The notes under the pieces: model-generated
Told to the model about the DNA's origin: nothing
The model's input: the letters and a program-made list of their open reading frames with translations, nothing else
Database searches by the model: none
In this document: in pieces, positions 19,361-27,618 of the stretch
Numbering within the stretch: position 1 is the first letter of the stretch
How the letters are laid out: each line of letters opens with the position of its first letter
Made by a program: the position numbers and the translations under genes
NCBI GenBank assembly: GCA_937975765.1
Contig: CALJUR010000075.1
Span: 1 to 49,035 of the forward strand
Source: an uncultured Myxococcales bacterium
GTDB lineage: Bacteria > Myxococcota_A > UBA9042 > DTJE01
Length of the DNA: 49,035 bases
Reading direction: 5' to 3'

Positions 19361-20431
19361 TTACCGCACCGGCTGCGGCTTGCACTCTCCGTCGGTCGGG
19401 TCGCAAACCAGCGTGTACGCCGGGTCGGGGGATTCGGGGCAGATCTTCGCCTCGTGCCCGCACCGAGGGCGGGAGTCTTCCGGCAGGCACTGGTCGACCG
19501 TGCAGGCTTCGCCGTCGTCGCAATCGCCGTTCCGGTAGCACTCGACGGCATCGACGTACAGGATGAACGGCGACCCGCGCAGGCCTTCCAGCGTGCCTGC
19601 CATGTCCGGGACCCCGTCGTAAGCCCGCAACTCCCATGCCCCCGCCACGGCCTTCCCCCGGAAATCGGCCAGCGTTCCCGGCCCGTCCACCGGGTCGATG
19701 CCGAACACGAACGTGCGGGTCTGCGGCGGGTCGGGAAGGCTGTCCCCGTATCCCTCCAGCCCCACGCACAGCCCTTCCCTGCACAGTTCCAGCCGCAGAT
19801 CGCCCGGCGCCGGGTGGCGAATCGAGACCTCGGCGAAGACCTGCCAGGCATACCCCGGGGCAGAGGGCTGGACCGCGATCGTCACGCCGGCGGGGTCGTT
19901 GTCGGGGATCGGCACGCTTCCGGAAACGGCGGGCCAGGCGTGCCCCGGGATCGGGGTGCAGGCCCGGTCCAGCACGGTCAAGCCGGTGCACGCCATGCCG
20001 GGGTCGCAGTCCAGGTGGGACCGGCACGGCCCGGGGTTCGTGGCGTCGTCGTCGGTGGCATCGTCGTCGGTCGCGTCGCCGGCATCCCTGGCATCGTCGG
20101 CATCCGCGGAGGCTGCGTCGCCGGCGTCCATCGCCGCAGTGTCGCCCACCGTGGCGTCCGCGTTGTCGCCCGAGGAGTCGACGTAGATGGCGTCCGCGGT
20201 GTCGCCGGCATCGTCGGCGGCATCGTCACCCTCGCCGTCCGGGCCCGGGTCCACGACGTCCTGGGTCATCGGGTCGGAGTGCTCGCAGGCGTCGTTCGCC
20301 AGGTCGCAGACCTTCGCGCCATCGTCCCCCCCGCACCCCAGCGCAACGTCGAGCGTCGTGGCGAGGCACAGGCACGCCGCGAAGCGGAGGGCGCGGACCA
20401 GGAACCGAGGCGGTCGCGATCGTGGCGTCAT
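19361..20431 (-). CDS. Lipoprotein with P/Homo B-like domain and Asp-rich linker
   Basis: 356 aa. The signal peptide ends at VALGCGGDD (probable lipoprotein). Residues about 55-133 are an extremely Asp/Ala-rich spacer. A short Cys segment follows, then a P/Homo B (proprotein convertase) beta-domain at about 168-294, recognisable by GSVPIPDNDPAGVT, RHPAPGDLRLEL and DFRGKAVAGAWELRAYD. The C-terminus has NGDCDDGEACTVDQC, the same Cys motif as in the giant protein at 45-4532. P domains usually sit beside a protease, but no protease module is present here. Probably a surface binding protein. Minus-strand TATCCT at 20463-20458 is a possible -10 box. Confidence 0.8.
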   Translation of the reverse strand: MTPRSRPPRFLVRALRFAACLCLATTLDVALGCGGDDGAKVCDLANDACEHSDPMTQDVVDPGPDGEGDDAADDAGDTADAIYVDSSGDNADATVGDTAAMDAGDAASADADDARDAGDATDDDATDDDATNPGPCRSHLDCDPGMACTGLTVLDRACTPIPGHAWPAVSGSVPIPDNDPAGVTIAVQPSAPGYAWQVFAEVSIRHPAPGDLRLELCREGLCVGLEGYGDSLPDPPQTRTFVFGIDPVDGPGTLADFRGKAVAGAWELRAYDGVPDMAGTLEGLRGSPFILYVDAVECYRNGDCDDGEACTVDQCLPEDSRPRCGHEAKICPESPDPAYTLVCDPTDGECKPQPVR

Positions 20432-20556
20432 GGCCGGTCCTCCGTGATGACGCACCAAGGATACCGACTTCCCCCCCGCGGATCCAGCACGCCTTCCAAA
20501 CCGGCAACGGGACCGGGACGGCGCCGAACCCACCCCGCGCCACCGCGACTTCAACC

Positions 20557-20586
20557 TTGCGTTCCGACAGGCGGTTTCGATAGCAT
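20557..20586 (+). promoter_or_regulatory. Candidate promoter for the 20609 lipoprotein
   Basis: TTGCGT (20557-20562), 18-bp spacer, TAGCAT (20581-20586). Predicted leader about 16 nt. Confidence 0.35.
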
Positions 20587-20608
20587 TCCTTCCGGCAGCG
20601 AGGCACCC

Positions 20609-21661
20609 ATGAAGCCGCACGTCGACCGGTTCCTGGCGGCCGTGGCGACGACTCTCTTCCGCATCGCGGCGGCCATCGCACTGGTCGTCGCGTCCGGGTG
20701 CGGTGGCAGCGAAGGCCCGATCGACGCGATGAACGATTCGCCTGCCGAGGTATCCGACACCCCGGAGGATCTGCCGCAGGATCCGTCCCCCGACGACTCG
20801 ACCTTCGACGCTCCGTCGGACCTCCCGGGCGACCTCGCGGACCTCCCGGTCGACACCCCGTCCGATGCCTCGGGCGACCTCCCCCCGGACCTCCCCTTCC
20901 TGACCGCCGGCCGCATCCAGGTCGTCGAGGAACGCCTCGCGTACGGCGCCACCGCATCGCGCCTGGAGGCGATCTTCCGGTCCGTCCCGTACCCGACCGG
21001 CCAGGACCTCGTCGGCTGGAACGACGAGTGCGTGGTGCTGAAGGGCGAGTCGCTGATGGACCCGACGCCCTGCACCCCGCCGTGCCTGGCGGGCAGCACC
21101 TGCATCCGTGGCCAGTGCCAGCCGATCCCGGACGTCCTCTCGGCCGGGAGGATCACCTTCACCGGCTTGAACGCCGAGGTCCGGGCCACCCCCGGCACCG
21201 ACGGCTACTACCCCGTCCAGACCGACCTGCCGGTGGACCTGTTCGACACGGGAGCCGAGGTCCAGGCCACCGCGGAGGGCGCCGACCTGCCGGCGTTCAC
21301 GCTGCACGCGTGGGGAGTGGAGGACCTGGAGGCGCAGGCGGACGCGATCCACTTCCAGGCCGGCACCTCCCTGCAGGTCGCCTGGACGCCCGCCGTGATT
21401 CCCGTCCCCGGGACGCGGATCCAGTTGCGGATCGAGACGGGCTGGCACGGCTCCACGCACCTCACCACCCTGTGGTGCGAAACCGACGACGACGGCACCC
21501 TGGAAGTGCCCGCGTCCCTGACCGCCCTGGTCCCGCAGGTCACGTGCGGCAAGTGCGAACAGTCCTGGCTGGGGCGCCTGACCCGGGAGATCCTGCCGAC
21601 GGACGCGGGCCCGATCGAACTGCAGGTGATCTCGCGCGTGGCCTTCGTGCCCTGGTATTGA
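20609..21661 (+). CDS. Asp/Pro-rich linker lipoprotein, function unknown
   Basis: 350 aa from ATG 20609. The signal peptide ends at VVASGCGGSEG (lipoprotein-like). Residues about 35-100 form a repetitive DLPxDLP/DTPSD linker. The remainder is beta-rich with two Cys clusters (CTPPCLAGSTCIRGQC near residues 155-170, and CGKCEQSW near 315) and ends with hydrophobic AFVPWY. No catalytic motif recognised. Divergent from the P-domain lipoprotein across a 177-bp shared promoter region, so the two may be co-regulated surface proteins. Confidence 0.78.
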   Translation: MKPHVDRFLAAVATTLFRIAAAIALVVASGCGGSEGPIDAMNDSPAEVSDTPEDLPQDPSPDDSTFDAPSDLPGDLADLPVDTPSDASGDLPPDLPFLTAGRIQVVEERLAYGATASRLEAIFRSVPYPTGQDLVGWNDECVVLKGESLMDPTPCTPPCLAGSTCIRGQCQPIPDVLSAGRITFTGLNAEVRATPGTDGYYPVQTDLPVDLFDTGAEVQATAEGADLPAFTLHAWGVEDLEAQADAIHFQAGTSLQVAWTPAVIPVPGTRIQLRIETGWHGSTHLTTLWCETDDDGTLEVPASLTALVPQVTCGKCEQSWLGRLTREILPTDAGPIELQVISRVAFVPWY

Positions 21662-21709
21662 GCCTGCGGTTCGTTGCAGTCCGTTGGCTGGGGAATCGCG
21701 GGCGGGCGT

Positions 21710-22010
21710 TCACGCGGCGACCGTCATCGTCGGCTTCGCGGGTTCCTTCGGGGCCTCCTCATTCCCCGGCGTCCCCGCCTTGCCGTTGCCCTGCCCCGGA
21801 GCCAGGTCCGGGAAGAAGGCGTCGACCTCGGCCGTCACCTGCAGGCGCCCCAGGAAGGTCCCGCGCACCACCCGGTAGGCCTGGACCAGCGCCTCGCGGG
21901 CCGCGTTCTTCGCCGCCGCTGCCTGTTCCGCGCGCCCCTTCGCGACCTGCCACTCGGCCCGGGCCGCCTTCGCGGCCTCCAGCGCCTGGACTGCATGGTG
22001 GTGGAACGGT
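21710..22010 (-). pseudogene. Remnant of a broken gene (C-terminal coiled-coil fragment)
   Basis: This lies in the 410-bp gap between 21661 and 22072. A minus-strand frame ending at TGA 21712-21710 reads as credible protein: VQALEAAKAARAEW, a Lys/Ala/Glu-rich helix, then REALVQAYRVV, GRLQVTAEVDAFFPDL and a Pro/Lys tail. It has no start codon at its N-terminal side. Another frame just upstream (EVRPIRQSL, ADRTAYRSTTMQ) also looks coding and runs into it near 21990, which suggests a frameshift. Family unknown. The 50-60 bp on either side hold no further gene. Confidence 0.45.
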
Positions 22011-22020
22011 AGGCGGTCCG

Positions 22021-22041
22021 ATCCGCCAGTGACTGGCGGAT
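22021..22041. repeat. Perfect 10+1+10 palindrome
   Basis: ATCCGCCAGT, a single G, then ACTGGCGGAT. It lies between the Fic gene's stop and the broken-gene fragment. It could be an operator, or a hairpin at the end of the Fic transcript; there is no T-run for a classical terminator. Confidence 0.7.
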
Positions 22042-22071
22042 GGGCCGCACCTCCGAATCGACGCCCTGCCG

Positions 22072-23277
22072 CTATCCGGGCCCGGGCTTGCCCCGCGGCC
22101 TCCTTCGCGCCGGGAGGAAGGCGGCGACAGCCTCGGTACGCGCCCTCACCTTGTTGCCGACCCGCTCGACCAGCTCCAGTTCCTGCAACCGGTTGAGATC
22201 GCGCGTGATGGTCTTGTCCGTCTTGCGCCGGTACAGGGCCGCGAGCGCGGGGGTCAGCCCGGCCACCTCGGCACGGCCGATCGCCGCCGGATGCTTCGAC
22301 AACTCCAGGACCAGCAACTGCTGTCGGTCACGCACGGTGGAGGCAGGAATCCCCTGGAACAACTCGTGCACGTGGTCGCGCCACGTGGTTTCCATGTGCT
22401 GGGCCCGGATCCAGCTCACCTGCTCCCGCAGGGCATCCACGAACCCGGCCATCGCGTACCGAAGGAACGGGACCATGTCGCCACGGTTCATGCTGGCCTG
22501 GTCGAGCTGCCGGTAGTACTCCGACCGGGTCTGGTTGTAGTGGTTCGACAGCAGGTGCGCCGCGGGCGTCGGGACCCCTCCCTCCAGCAGGATGCGGAAC
22601 TCCAGGAGGCGAGCGGTGCGCCCGTTCCCGTCGGAGTATGGGTGGATCCACACGAAGTAGAGGTGCGCGACGATCGCCTCGATCATGGCCGTCGGCAACT
22701 GCTGGCCTCGGGCCGGCACGAAGGCCTGGTTCAGCCAGGAACAGAGGTGGTCCAGCAAGGTGGGGCATTGCTGGAAGGCGGGCCCGATGTATGTCCCCAC
22801 CCGGATGGCGTGGTCGCGGACGATTCCCGGCGCCTGGCCGGAAGGCAGCGGCAGGTCCTTCAGGACCATGCGGTTGTATCGGCCGAGGTCGTCGGGACGG
22901 AGGTCGCCGCCGGCACCCGCCAGCGCGCCCTTCCCGATCGTGTTGCAGGCGGCAACGACGTTGTCGACCTCCAGGCCCAGGTATTCCTTCGACTGCGGCA
23001 GCGACAGCCTGCCTTCGAGCCGGTCCAGGACCTCGTGCTCGGTCAGCGTGTTTCCCTCGATGGCCGTCGTGGCCTGGACGCCCTTCGCCAGGTAGACCCG
23101 GTGCAGCCTGGCGGCAATGTCGGGCCTCAGGGGTACGCCCGCGATGTGCTCGCACTTCGACTGCGCCTCGCCCAGCAGGAACCACACGTCGCCGGGAAGG
23201 CGGTCCATCGAGAAGTCGAAGGACAACCACGGATGCGTCTTCTGCCATGGCCCCGTGAATGTCCCGTTTCTGACCAT
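22072..23277 (-). CDS. Fic-domain protein with winged-helix C-terminus
   Basis: 401 aa from ATG 23277, with GGAG about 8 nt upstream. The Fic core HPYSDGNGRTAR (212-223) matches HPFxxGNGR of AMP-transferases; Tyr replaces Phe, which is a common change. TTAIEGN (70-76) fits the inhibitory helix motif (S/T)xxxE(G/N), so this is an autoinhibited class II Fic protein. The last about 80 residues (ITRDLNRLQELELV) form a winged-helix-like DNA-binding domain, as in the Fic/DUF4172-type regulators. It probably adds AMP to an unknown protein. No antitoxin gene is adjacent, consistent with cis inhibition. Confidence 0.9.
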   Translation of the reverse strand: MVRNGTFTGPWQKTHPWLSFDFSMDRLPGDVWFLLGEAQSKCEHIAGVPLRPDIAARLHRVYLAKGVQATTAIEGNTLTEHEVLDRLEGRLSLPQSKEYLGLEVDNVVAACNTIGKGALAGAGGDLRPDDLGRYNRMVLKDLPLPSGQAPGIVRDHAIRVGTYIGPAFQQCPTLLDHLCSWLNQAFVPARGQQLPTAMIEAIVAHLYFVWIHPYSDGNGRTARLLEFRILLEGGVPTPAAHLLSNHYNQTRSEYYRQLDQASMNRGDMVPFLRYAMAGFVDALREQVSWIRAQHMETTWRDHVHELFQGIPASTVRDRQQLLVLELSKHPAAIGRAEVAGLTPALAALYRRKTDKTITRDLNRLQELELVERVGNKVRARTEAVAAFLPARRRPRGKPGPG

Positions 23278-23418
23278 GCCTAACTCTCCGTTTCTGGGGA
23301 TGTTTCTACGGCGTGATGGTATCAACTGTCTTCGTAGGTGTCCAGTGTGGGTCCCCCTGCTCTGGCGAGAAGAGGATCTTCGGGCGTCCGGGTGTAAGGC
23401 GAATCAGCGCTTGCGCCT

Positions 23419-24939
23419 TTACCTGCAGCAGCGGATGCCGAGGGTTTCGCCGTACCAGTAGTAGTAGGGTCCACCGCCATTGTCTTCGGCGGATTCGCGG
23501 GATGCGCAACGCAGATCGACCGGGCTCATACCGCCACGATACATCCGGTAGTAGGTGTTGGAGCCGCCTCCCCAGGCGCTGCCGTCCGTCGGCGCCCCGG
23601 TGTAGTCCGAGTGTTCCGTGTCTGCCACCCACTCCGCGATGTTCCCGCTCATGTCCAGCGCGCCATACGGACTGGCACCCGCGGGCTTGGATCCGACAGG
23701 CCAGGTGGAGTCCGTTCCACAACCGGTATGCCCGTTCTCGAACATCACCGCCAGGTCGCACGAAGGCGTCTCGTTGCCCCATGAATAGGTCCGCCCGTCG
23801 ATGCCCCGGGCCGCCATTTCCCACTCCGACTCGCTGCAGAGTCGCTTCCCAGCCCAGCTGCAATACCTGTCTGCCTGTATCCAACTGACGCAGTTCATGG
23901 GGTGTTCCGCCCTTCCAGGGACGTCCGAGTTGCAGGCACCTTCGACCTGCTGATCCGGAATGATCCGCTCGGAGCAGACCTTCGCGCTGATGCACGCACG
24001 GTACTGGTCGACCGTGACCTCGAACTTGTCGATCTCGAATGCCGGGACGTGCACCTCGTGGTAGGGTTTCTCGTTGTCTGCGCATGACGAGTCGATCGAT
24101 TCGTTGCATCCCTGCCAGAAGGATTGCCCAGGCACCGCCACCATCACGCCGAAGCAGTCCTCCGAGTCGCAGATACATTCGCCCGATTCGCAAGACCATC
24201 CGGCCGAACACGTCCCGCACGACTCACCGTACACGGCGTCGGGACCGCACTGTCGTTCCGAGCAATCCAGCGCGCACTTGCCGTCCTTGCAGAGCCGCGA
24301 AAGACAGAAGACCTCCGATGCGCAGGCGGAATCGAACCCGCCGCAGTAGAGTTTCTGGCAGGAGGGCGGTTCGAGGGCATCGTTGCACCGGTGACCATTG
24401 GGGCAATCGTCGTTGGTGACGCAAGGAATGTCGGGCAGGCACTCGGGATCCGCCTGCGCGATGCAGTGTCCTTCGACGCACTTCTTCACGCCGACGCAGG
24501 CATCGCCGCAAGCCGAGCAGTCGCTGTCCGTGCCCAGGAACCTGCACGTGCCCGCGCAATCTTCCTGGGTGATGGGGCAGCGGCACTCGCCGTCGACGCA
24601 AACCTTCCCGCCGGAGCAGGTCCCGCAGTTCGCCGTTCCATCGGGCGTCGCATCGGTTCCATTGTCCGTGTCCTGGTCCTGGTCCTGGTCCTGGTCCTGG
24701 TCCTGGAGACCGGGATCCGCGGTTTCCGCAGCCGGGTCCTCCGCCACCGCCGGATCCTGGTTCGCGGGAGTGTCGGTTCCGCCGGAGAGGTCGTCGGGTG
24801 CCAACGCCTCGTCCACGTCGGCGACATCCTGGACGCTGGCATCCGATCCGATATCGGCTTCATTCCCGCCAGAGTCGCCGCCGGAACAGCCGATCGCGGC
24901 GAACACGACGACGAAAAGCAGACTCCAGTATCGCACCAT
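23419..24939 (-). CDS. Lipoprotein with Cys-rich region and FGE/SUMF1-like domain
   Basis: 506 aa from ATG 24939 (GGAGG upstream). The signal peptide ends at AAIGCSGGD. An acidic linker including (QD)n is followed by a Cys-rich region (about 108-255; CSGGKVCVDGEC, CGTCSAGWSCESGEC) and a formylglycine-generating-enzyme-like fold (about 262-506: VAVPGQSFWQGC, FEIDKFEVTVDQY, HPMNCVSW, YCSWAGKRLCSESEWE, GALDMSGNIAEW, YRGGM, GIRC). The paired active-site cysteines of true FGE are not evident. Like many such lipoproteins it is probably a structural or binding protein at the cell surface, not a sulfatase activator. Its stop is TAA. Confidence 0.88.
   Translation of the reverse strand: MVRYWSLLFVVVFAAIGCSGGDSGGNEADIGSDASVQDVADVDEALAPDDLSGGTDTPANQDPAVAEDPAAETADPGLQDQDQDQDQDQDTDNGTDATPDGTANCGTCSGGKVCVDGECRCPITQEDCAGTCRFLGTDSDCSACGDACVGVKKCVEGHCIAQADPECLPDIPCVTNDDCPNGHRCNDALEPPSCQKLYCGGFDSACASEVFCLSRLCKDGKCALDCSERQCGPDAVYGESCGTCSAGWSCESGECICDSEDCFGVMVAVPGQSFWQGCNESIDSSCADNEKPYHEVHVPAFEIDKFEVTVDQYRACISAKVCSERIIPDQQVEGACNSDVPGRAEHPMNCVSWIQADRYCSWAGKRLCSESEWEMAARGIDGRTYSWGNETPSCDLAVMFENGHTGCGTDSTWPVGSKPAGASPYGALDMSGNIAEWVADTEHSDYTGAPTDGSAWGGGSNTYYRMYRGGMSPVDLRCASRESAEDNGGGPYYYWYGETLGIRCCR
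24671..24706. repeat. Six perfect TCCTGG hexamers
   Basis: Tandem hexanucleotide array in the acidic linker of the FGE-like lipoprotein. On the minus strand it encodes alternating Gln-Asp. Copy-number changes would stay in frame and only vary linker length. Confidence 0.9.
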
Positions 24940-25121
24940 GGTCCATCGCCTCCGGATGAGTCGTTCGCAGTCTAGCAACACCCCCCCATTCCGGGTCCAT
25001 GAAGAACCGACGATTCCTGAAGCAGGGATAGCATTTGATCTGCTCCTTGCGTTTCCCTGTCGAAACCAGGCCCGCTCCGCCGACGGGCCCCGGCCGAGAG
25101 TGTCGGGCCTGGTGGCCCCAC

Positions 25122-25505
25122 CTACCCCACCGCCGCCTGCACGAGCACGCGCGACAGGGCGATGGCGCCGAGGCAGCCGAGCAGGTTGGCGGCGATGTTG
25201 GCGAAGGCGATCGTGCGGTCGCCGGAGGCGAGGAGGTTCACGGTTTCCAGGCTGAAGGTGGAGAAGGTGGTGAAGGCGCCGATGACGCCGACGAAGACGA
25301 GGTTGCGGAAGGCGGGGGTCAGGATGTCCCGGGCCTCGCCCAACACGAACAGCAGGCCCAGGAGGAACGATCCGACGATGTTGACGACCAGGGTGCCGAA
25401 GGGGAAGCCGTCGCGGCCGGTGAAGTCGTGGGTGAGGTTGCTGACCGCGTATCGGGCCACGGCGCCCAGGAAGCCGCCGACACCGACCAGGACCATCTCG
25501 CGCAT
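25122..25505 (-). CDS. crcB: Fluoride-specific ion channel (CrcB/FluC)
   Basis: 127 aa, four membrane helices, full family length. The hallmark motifs are GGFLGAVARY, GTLVVNIVGSFLLG and GAFTTFSTFS, the last lining the pore with the Phe/Thr track. It exports toxic fluoride and works as a dual-topology homodimer. ATG 25505 is chosen because the conserved N-terminus begins there. No fluoride-riboswitch fold was recognised in the 107 bp upstream, so regulation is not evident. Confidence 0.95.
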   Translation of the reverse strand: MREMVLVGVGGFLGAVARYAVSNLTHDFTGRDGFPFGTLVVNIVGSFLLGLLFVLGEARDILTPAFRNLVFVGVIGAFTTFSTFSLETVNLLASGDRTIAFANIAANLLGCLGAIALSRVLVQAAVG

Positions 25506-25612
25506 GGGTCGCCTCGCGTGACACGAAACCCGACCGCCGGGCGGCGGAAGGATGCACGGAAACGTGCGCGATGTCCAGTGCATGTCCAGGGGAAGACAGG
25601 GAATCCAGGGAA

Positions 25613-26626
25613 TCAGAAACGGCCGGAGAACGACAGCACGCCCCCCTGGCCGATGCGGCCGGGCGAATCCCCGCCGGAGACGACGCCCTTCGCGTTCGCC
25701 ACGGGAAGGCTGCGGCTGGGCACCAGCACGGGTTCCAGGGTGATGCCGTATTCGCGCTTCATCCTGCGCAGGACTCGCTGTCGGTGACCCAGCACGCCGG
25801 CGCCGACGATCCCGATCAGGAATCCGGTGCCGCCGCCGGCCCCCATCAGGATGATGCCGGCGACCGTGGTGTCCTCCCCCGCCATCATGCTCCCGCCCGC
25901 GATCAGGAAGGTTCCCATCAGGACGAAGCCGGCGATCGTGGCGCCTCGGGCCTGCGCCACCTTCGACCGGTATCTCAGGTACTTGTCCGGCAGGGCGTCG
26001 GATGGGTAGGAATACGGGACGTAGTAGACCGACGGGGCCGCGGCCCTCGCGGGGGGCGCGACCGGCACGCAACTGAGGCCGCCCGAGTCGGTGCCGTACC
26101 CGTTGTCGCACGCGCACGTGGGCTGGGTGCCTCTCATGACGCAGCGGCCATGCCCCGAGCAGGTGACCTTCGCGCAGGGGTTGGAGTGGGGAAAGGCCTG
26201 CGCCGAAGCAGCCGTGACGGCTTCGGAGACGCAGGCCAAGCCGTCCGGAGACGGCAGGAAGCCTTCCTGGCAAAGGCACGTGGCCTCGCCGCGAAAGACG
26301 ACGCACCGGCCGTACCCGGAGCAACGGACATCGGCGCAGGGCGACGCGGGAGTCCCTTCCGTCCGGGGAGGTTCCTCCTGGGCAGGTGCGACGGCCGCGA
26401 ACGGATTGGGGGGCAGGCAGGACAGGCCGTCCTTCGAAGGGCTGAATCCGGGCTCGCACAGGCACTTGGGGAAGTCGCTCTCGACGATGCAGAGACCGTG
26501 ATCCGAACAACGGATCGTGTCGCAGGGACCGGAGGCCAGCGACGTCGCAGGCCAGCACGCGATGGCCAGGGCCGCCAGTCCCAGGCGGACGAGGCGGTTA
26601 CAGGGGGCCGGGCCGACGTGCTTCAT
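25613..26626 (-). CDS. Secreted/membrane protein with three EGF-like repeats
   Basis: 337 aa from ATG 26626 (GGGAG 7-8 nt upstream). The signal peptide (about 1-32) is followed by three EGF-like modules, each with CxxxxCSxxGxC and CxCxxGF or CxCxxGY spacing, joined by Pro/Ala linkers. Two hydrophobic segments follow (TIAGFVLMGTFLIAGG and AGIILMGAGGGTGFLIG), then a basic tail. The EGF part should be outside the inner membrane. EGF repeats are rare in bacteria and suggest disulfide-stabilised adhesion or binding. No catalytic domain. Convergence or operon links are absent: crcB follows 107 bp downstream on the same strand. Confidence 0.82.
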   Translation of the reverse strand: MKHVGPAPCNRLVRLGLAALAIACWPATSLASGPCDTIRCSDHGLCIVESDFPKCLCEPGFSPSKDGLSCLPPNPFAAVAPAQEEPPRTEGTPASPCADVRCSGYGRCVVFRGEATCLCQEGFLPSPDGLACVSEAVTAASAQAFPHSNPCAKVTCSGHGRCVMRGTQPTCACDNGYGTDSGGLSCVPVAPPARAAAPSVYYVPYSYPSDALPDKYLRYRSKVAQARGATIAGFVLMGTFLIAGGSMMAGEDTTVAGIILMGAGGGTGFLIGIVGAGVLGHRQRVLRRMKREYGITLEPVLVPSRSLPVANAKGVVSGGDSPGRIGQGGVLSFSGRF

Positions 26627-26833
26627 GCGAGACTCCCTGCTGAGACGTTGCAGCGATAACCCACCGTCGTTCCGCCTGTCAAGGCTGGATCGACAGATGG
26701 ATCTACGGAAATGGGGGGTACAGGGGGGCCGCGCCTCCTGGTTCGCACGCCCGGTCGGCACACCTGGTTTCCGGCGAGGGGCGCTAGAATCGACGCGACG
26801 TGACGTGGGCCCTACCCGGACCGTGAGGACGAC

Positions 26834-27541
26834 GTGAACCTGCTGGTGATCCTTCCCGAGGACCTCGTGGCGCCGGACCGGGCGGTGCTGGCCGGGCGGC
26901 GGCTGCGGCACGTGCGCGAGGTGCACCGGGCGGCGGTGGGCGACGACCTGGCGGTGGGGCTGCTGGGCGGGCGCATGGGGCGCGGGCGGGTGCTGCGCCT
27001 GGACGACGAGGCGCTGGAGCTGGAGATGCGCCTGGACCGCGACCCGCCGGCCAAGCTGCCGCTGACGCTGGTGGTCGCGCTGCCGCGGCCCAAGGTGGTC
27101 AACCGGCTGGTCGCGGCGGCCACCAGCCTGGGAGCGGCGCGCATCGTGCTGGTCAACGCGTGGAAGGTGGAAAAGGCCTACTGGGGCAGCCCGCGGCTGG
27201 CGCCGGCGAACCTGCTGAAGCAGCAGGTGCTGGGGCTGGAGCAGGCGGGGGACACCGTGCTGCCGGACGTGCGCCTGGCACGGCTGTTCCGGCCGTTCGT
27301 GGAGGACGAACTGCCGGGGTTGCTGGGGGGCGGCACGGCGCTGGTGGCGCACCCGGGGTGCGGGGAAGGCGTTCCCGGCACGATCACCGCCCCGGTCACG
27401 CTGGCGATCGGCCCCGAGGGGGGCTGGATCGACGCGGAGTTCGAAAGCCTGCTCCGCGCGGGGCTGAGGCCGCTGGACCTGGGGCCGCGGATCCTGCGGA
27501 CGGAGACGGCGCTGGCGGTGCTGGTGGGGAAGATGTTCTGA
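26834..27541 (+). CDS. rsmE: 16S rRNA (uracil-1498-N3)-methyltransferase
   Basis: 235 aa SPOUT-class enzyme that methylates U1498 of 16S rRNA with S-adenosylmethionine. The knotted SAM site is clear: AIGPEGGWIDAE and LDLGPRILRTETA near the C-terminus. GTG 26834 starts at the conserved N-terminus and has GAGG 5 nt upstream. TAGAAT at 26785-26790 is a plausible -10 box but no -35 is convincing. Convergent with the thiolase gene. Confidence 0.93.
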   Translation: MNLLVILPEDLVAPDRAVLAGRRLRHVREVHRAAVGDDLAVGLLGGRMGRGRVLRLDDEALELEMRLDRDPPAKLPLTLVVALPRPKVVNRLVAAATSLGAARIVLVNAWKVEKAYWGSPRLAPANLLKQQVLGLEQAGDTVLPDVRLARLFRPFVEDELPGLLGGGTALVAHPGCGEGVPGTITAPVTLAIGPEGGWIDAEFESLLRAGLRPLDLGPRILRTETALAVLVGKMF

Positions 27542-27618
27542 CGTGTCGGTGAACACCTGGCCGGGACGCCTGGCGAAGGACGGAGCCCCCGACCAACAGG
27601 ACCGGCGGGCAGCGGTCG

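Noticed and set aside
22072..23277. Fic protein as half of a toxin-antitoxin pair
   Set aside because: No small antitoxin ORF is adjacent and the inhibitory motif is in cis, so it is a self-inhibited Fic protein.
23278..23418. Possible fourth repeat or leader between the Fic and FGE-like genes
   Set aside because: GTGTCCAGTGTGGGTCCCCC has some dyad character but no second copy in the window and no clear stem; nothing supportable.
23419..24939. True formylglycine-generating enzyme activating the sulfatase-fold protein at 32415
   Set aside because: The FGE-like domain lacks evident paired active-site Cys, and the hydrolase lacks the CxPSR target motif.
25506..25612. Possible fluoride riboswitch upstream of crcB
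   Set aside because: The conserved GGNGAUGG and pseudoknot elements could not be found in this 107-bp stretch.
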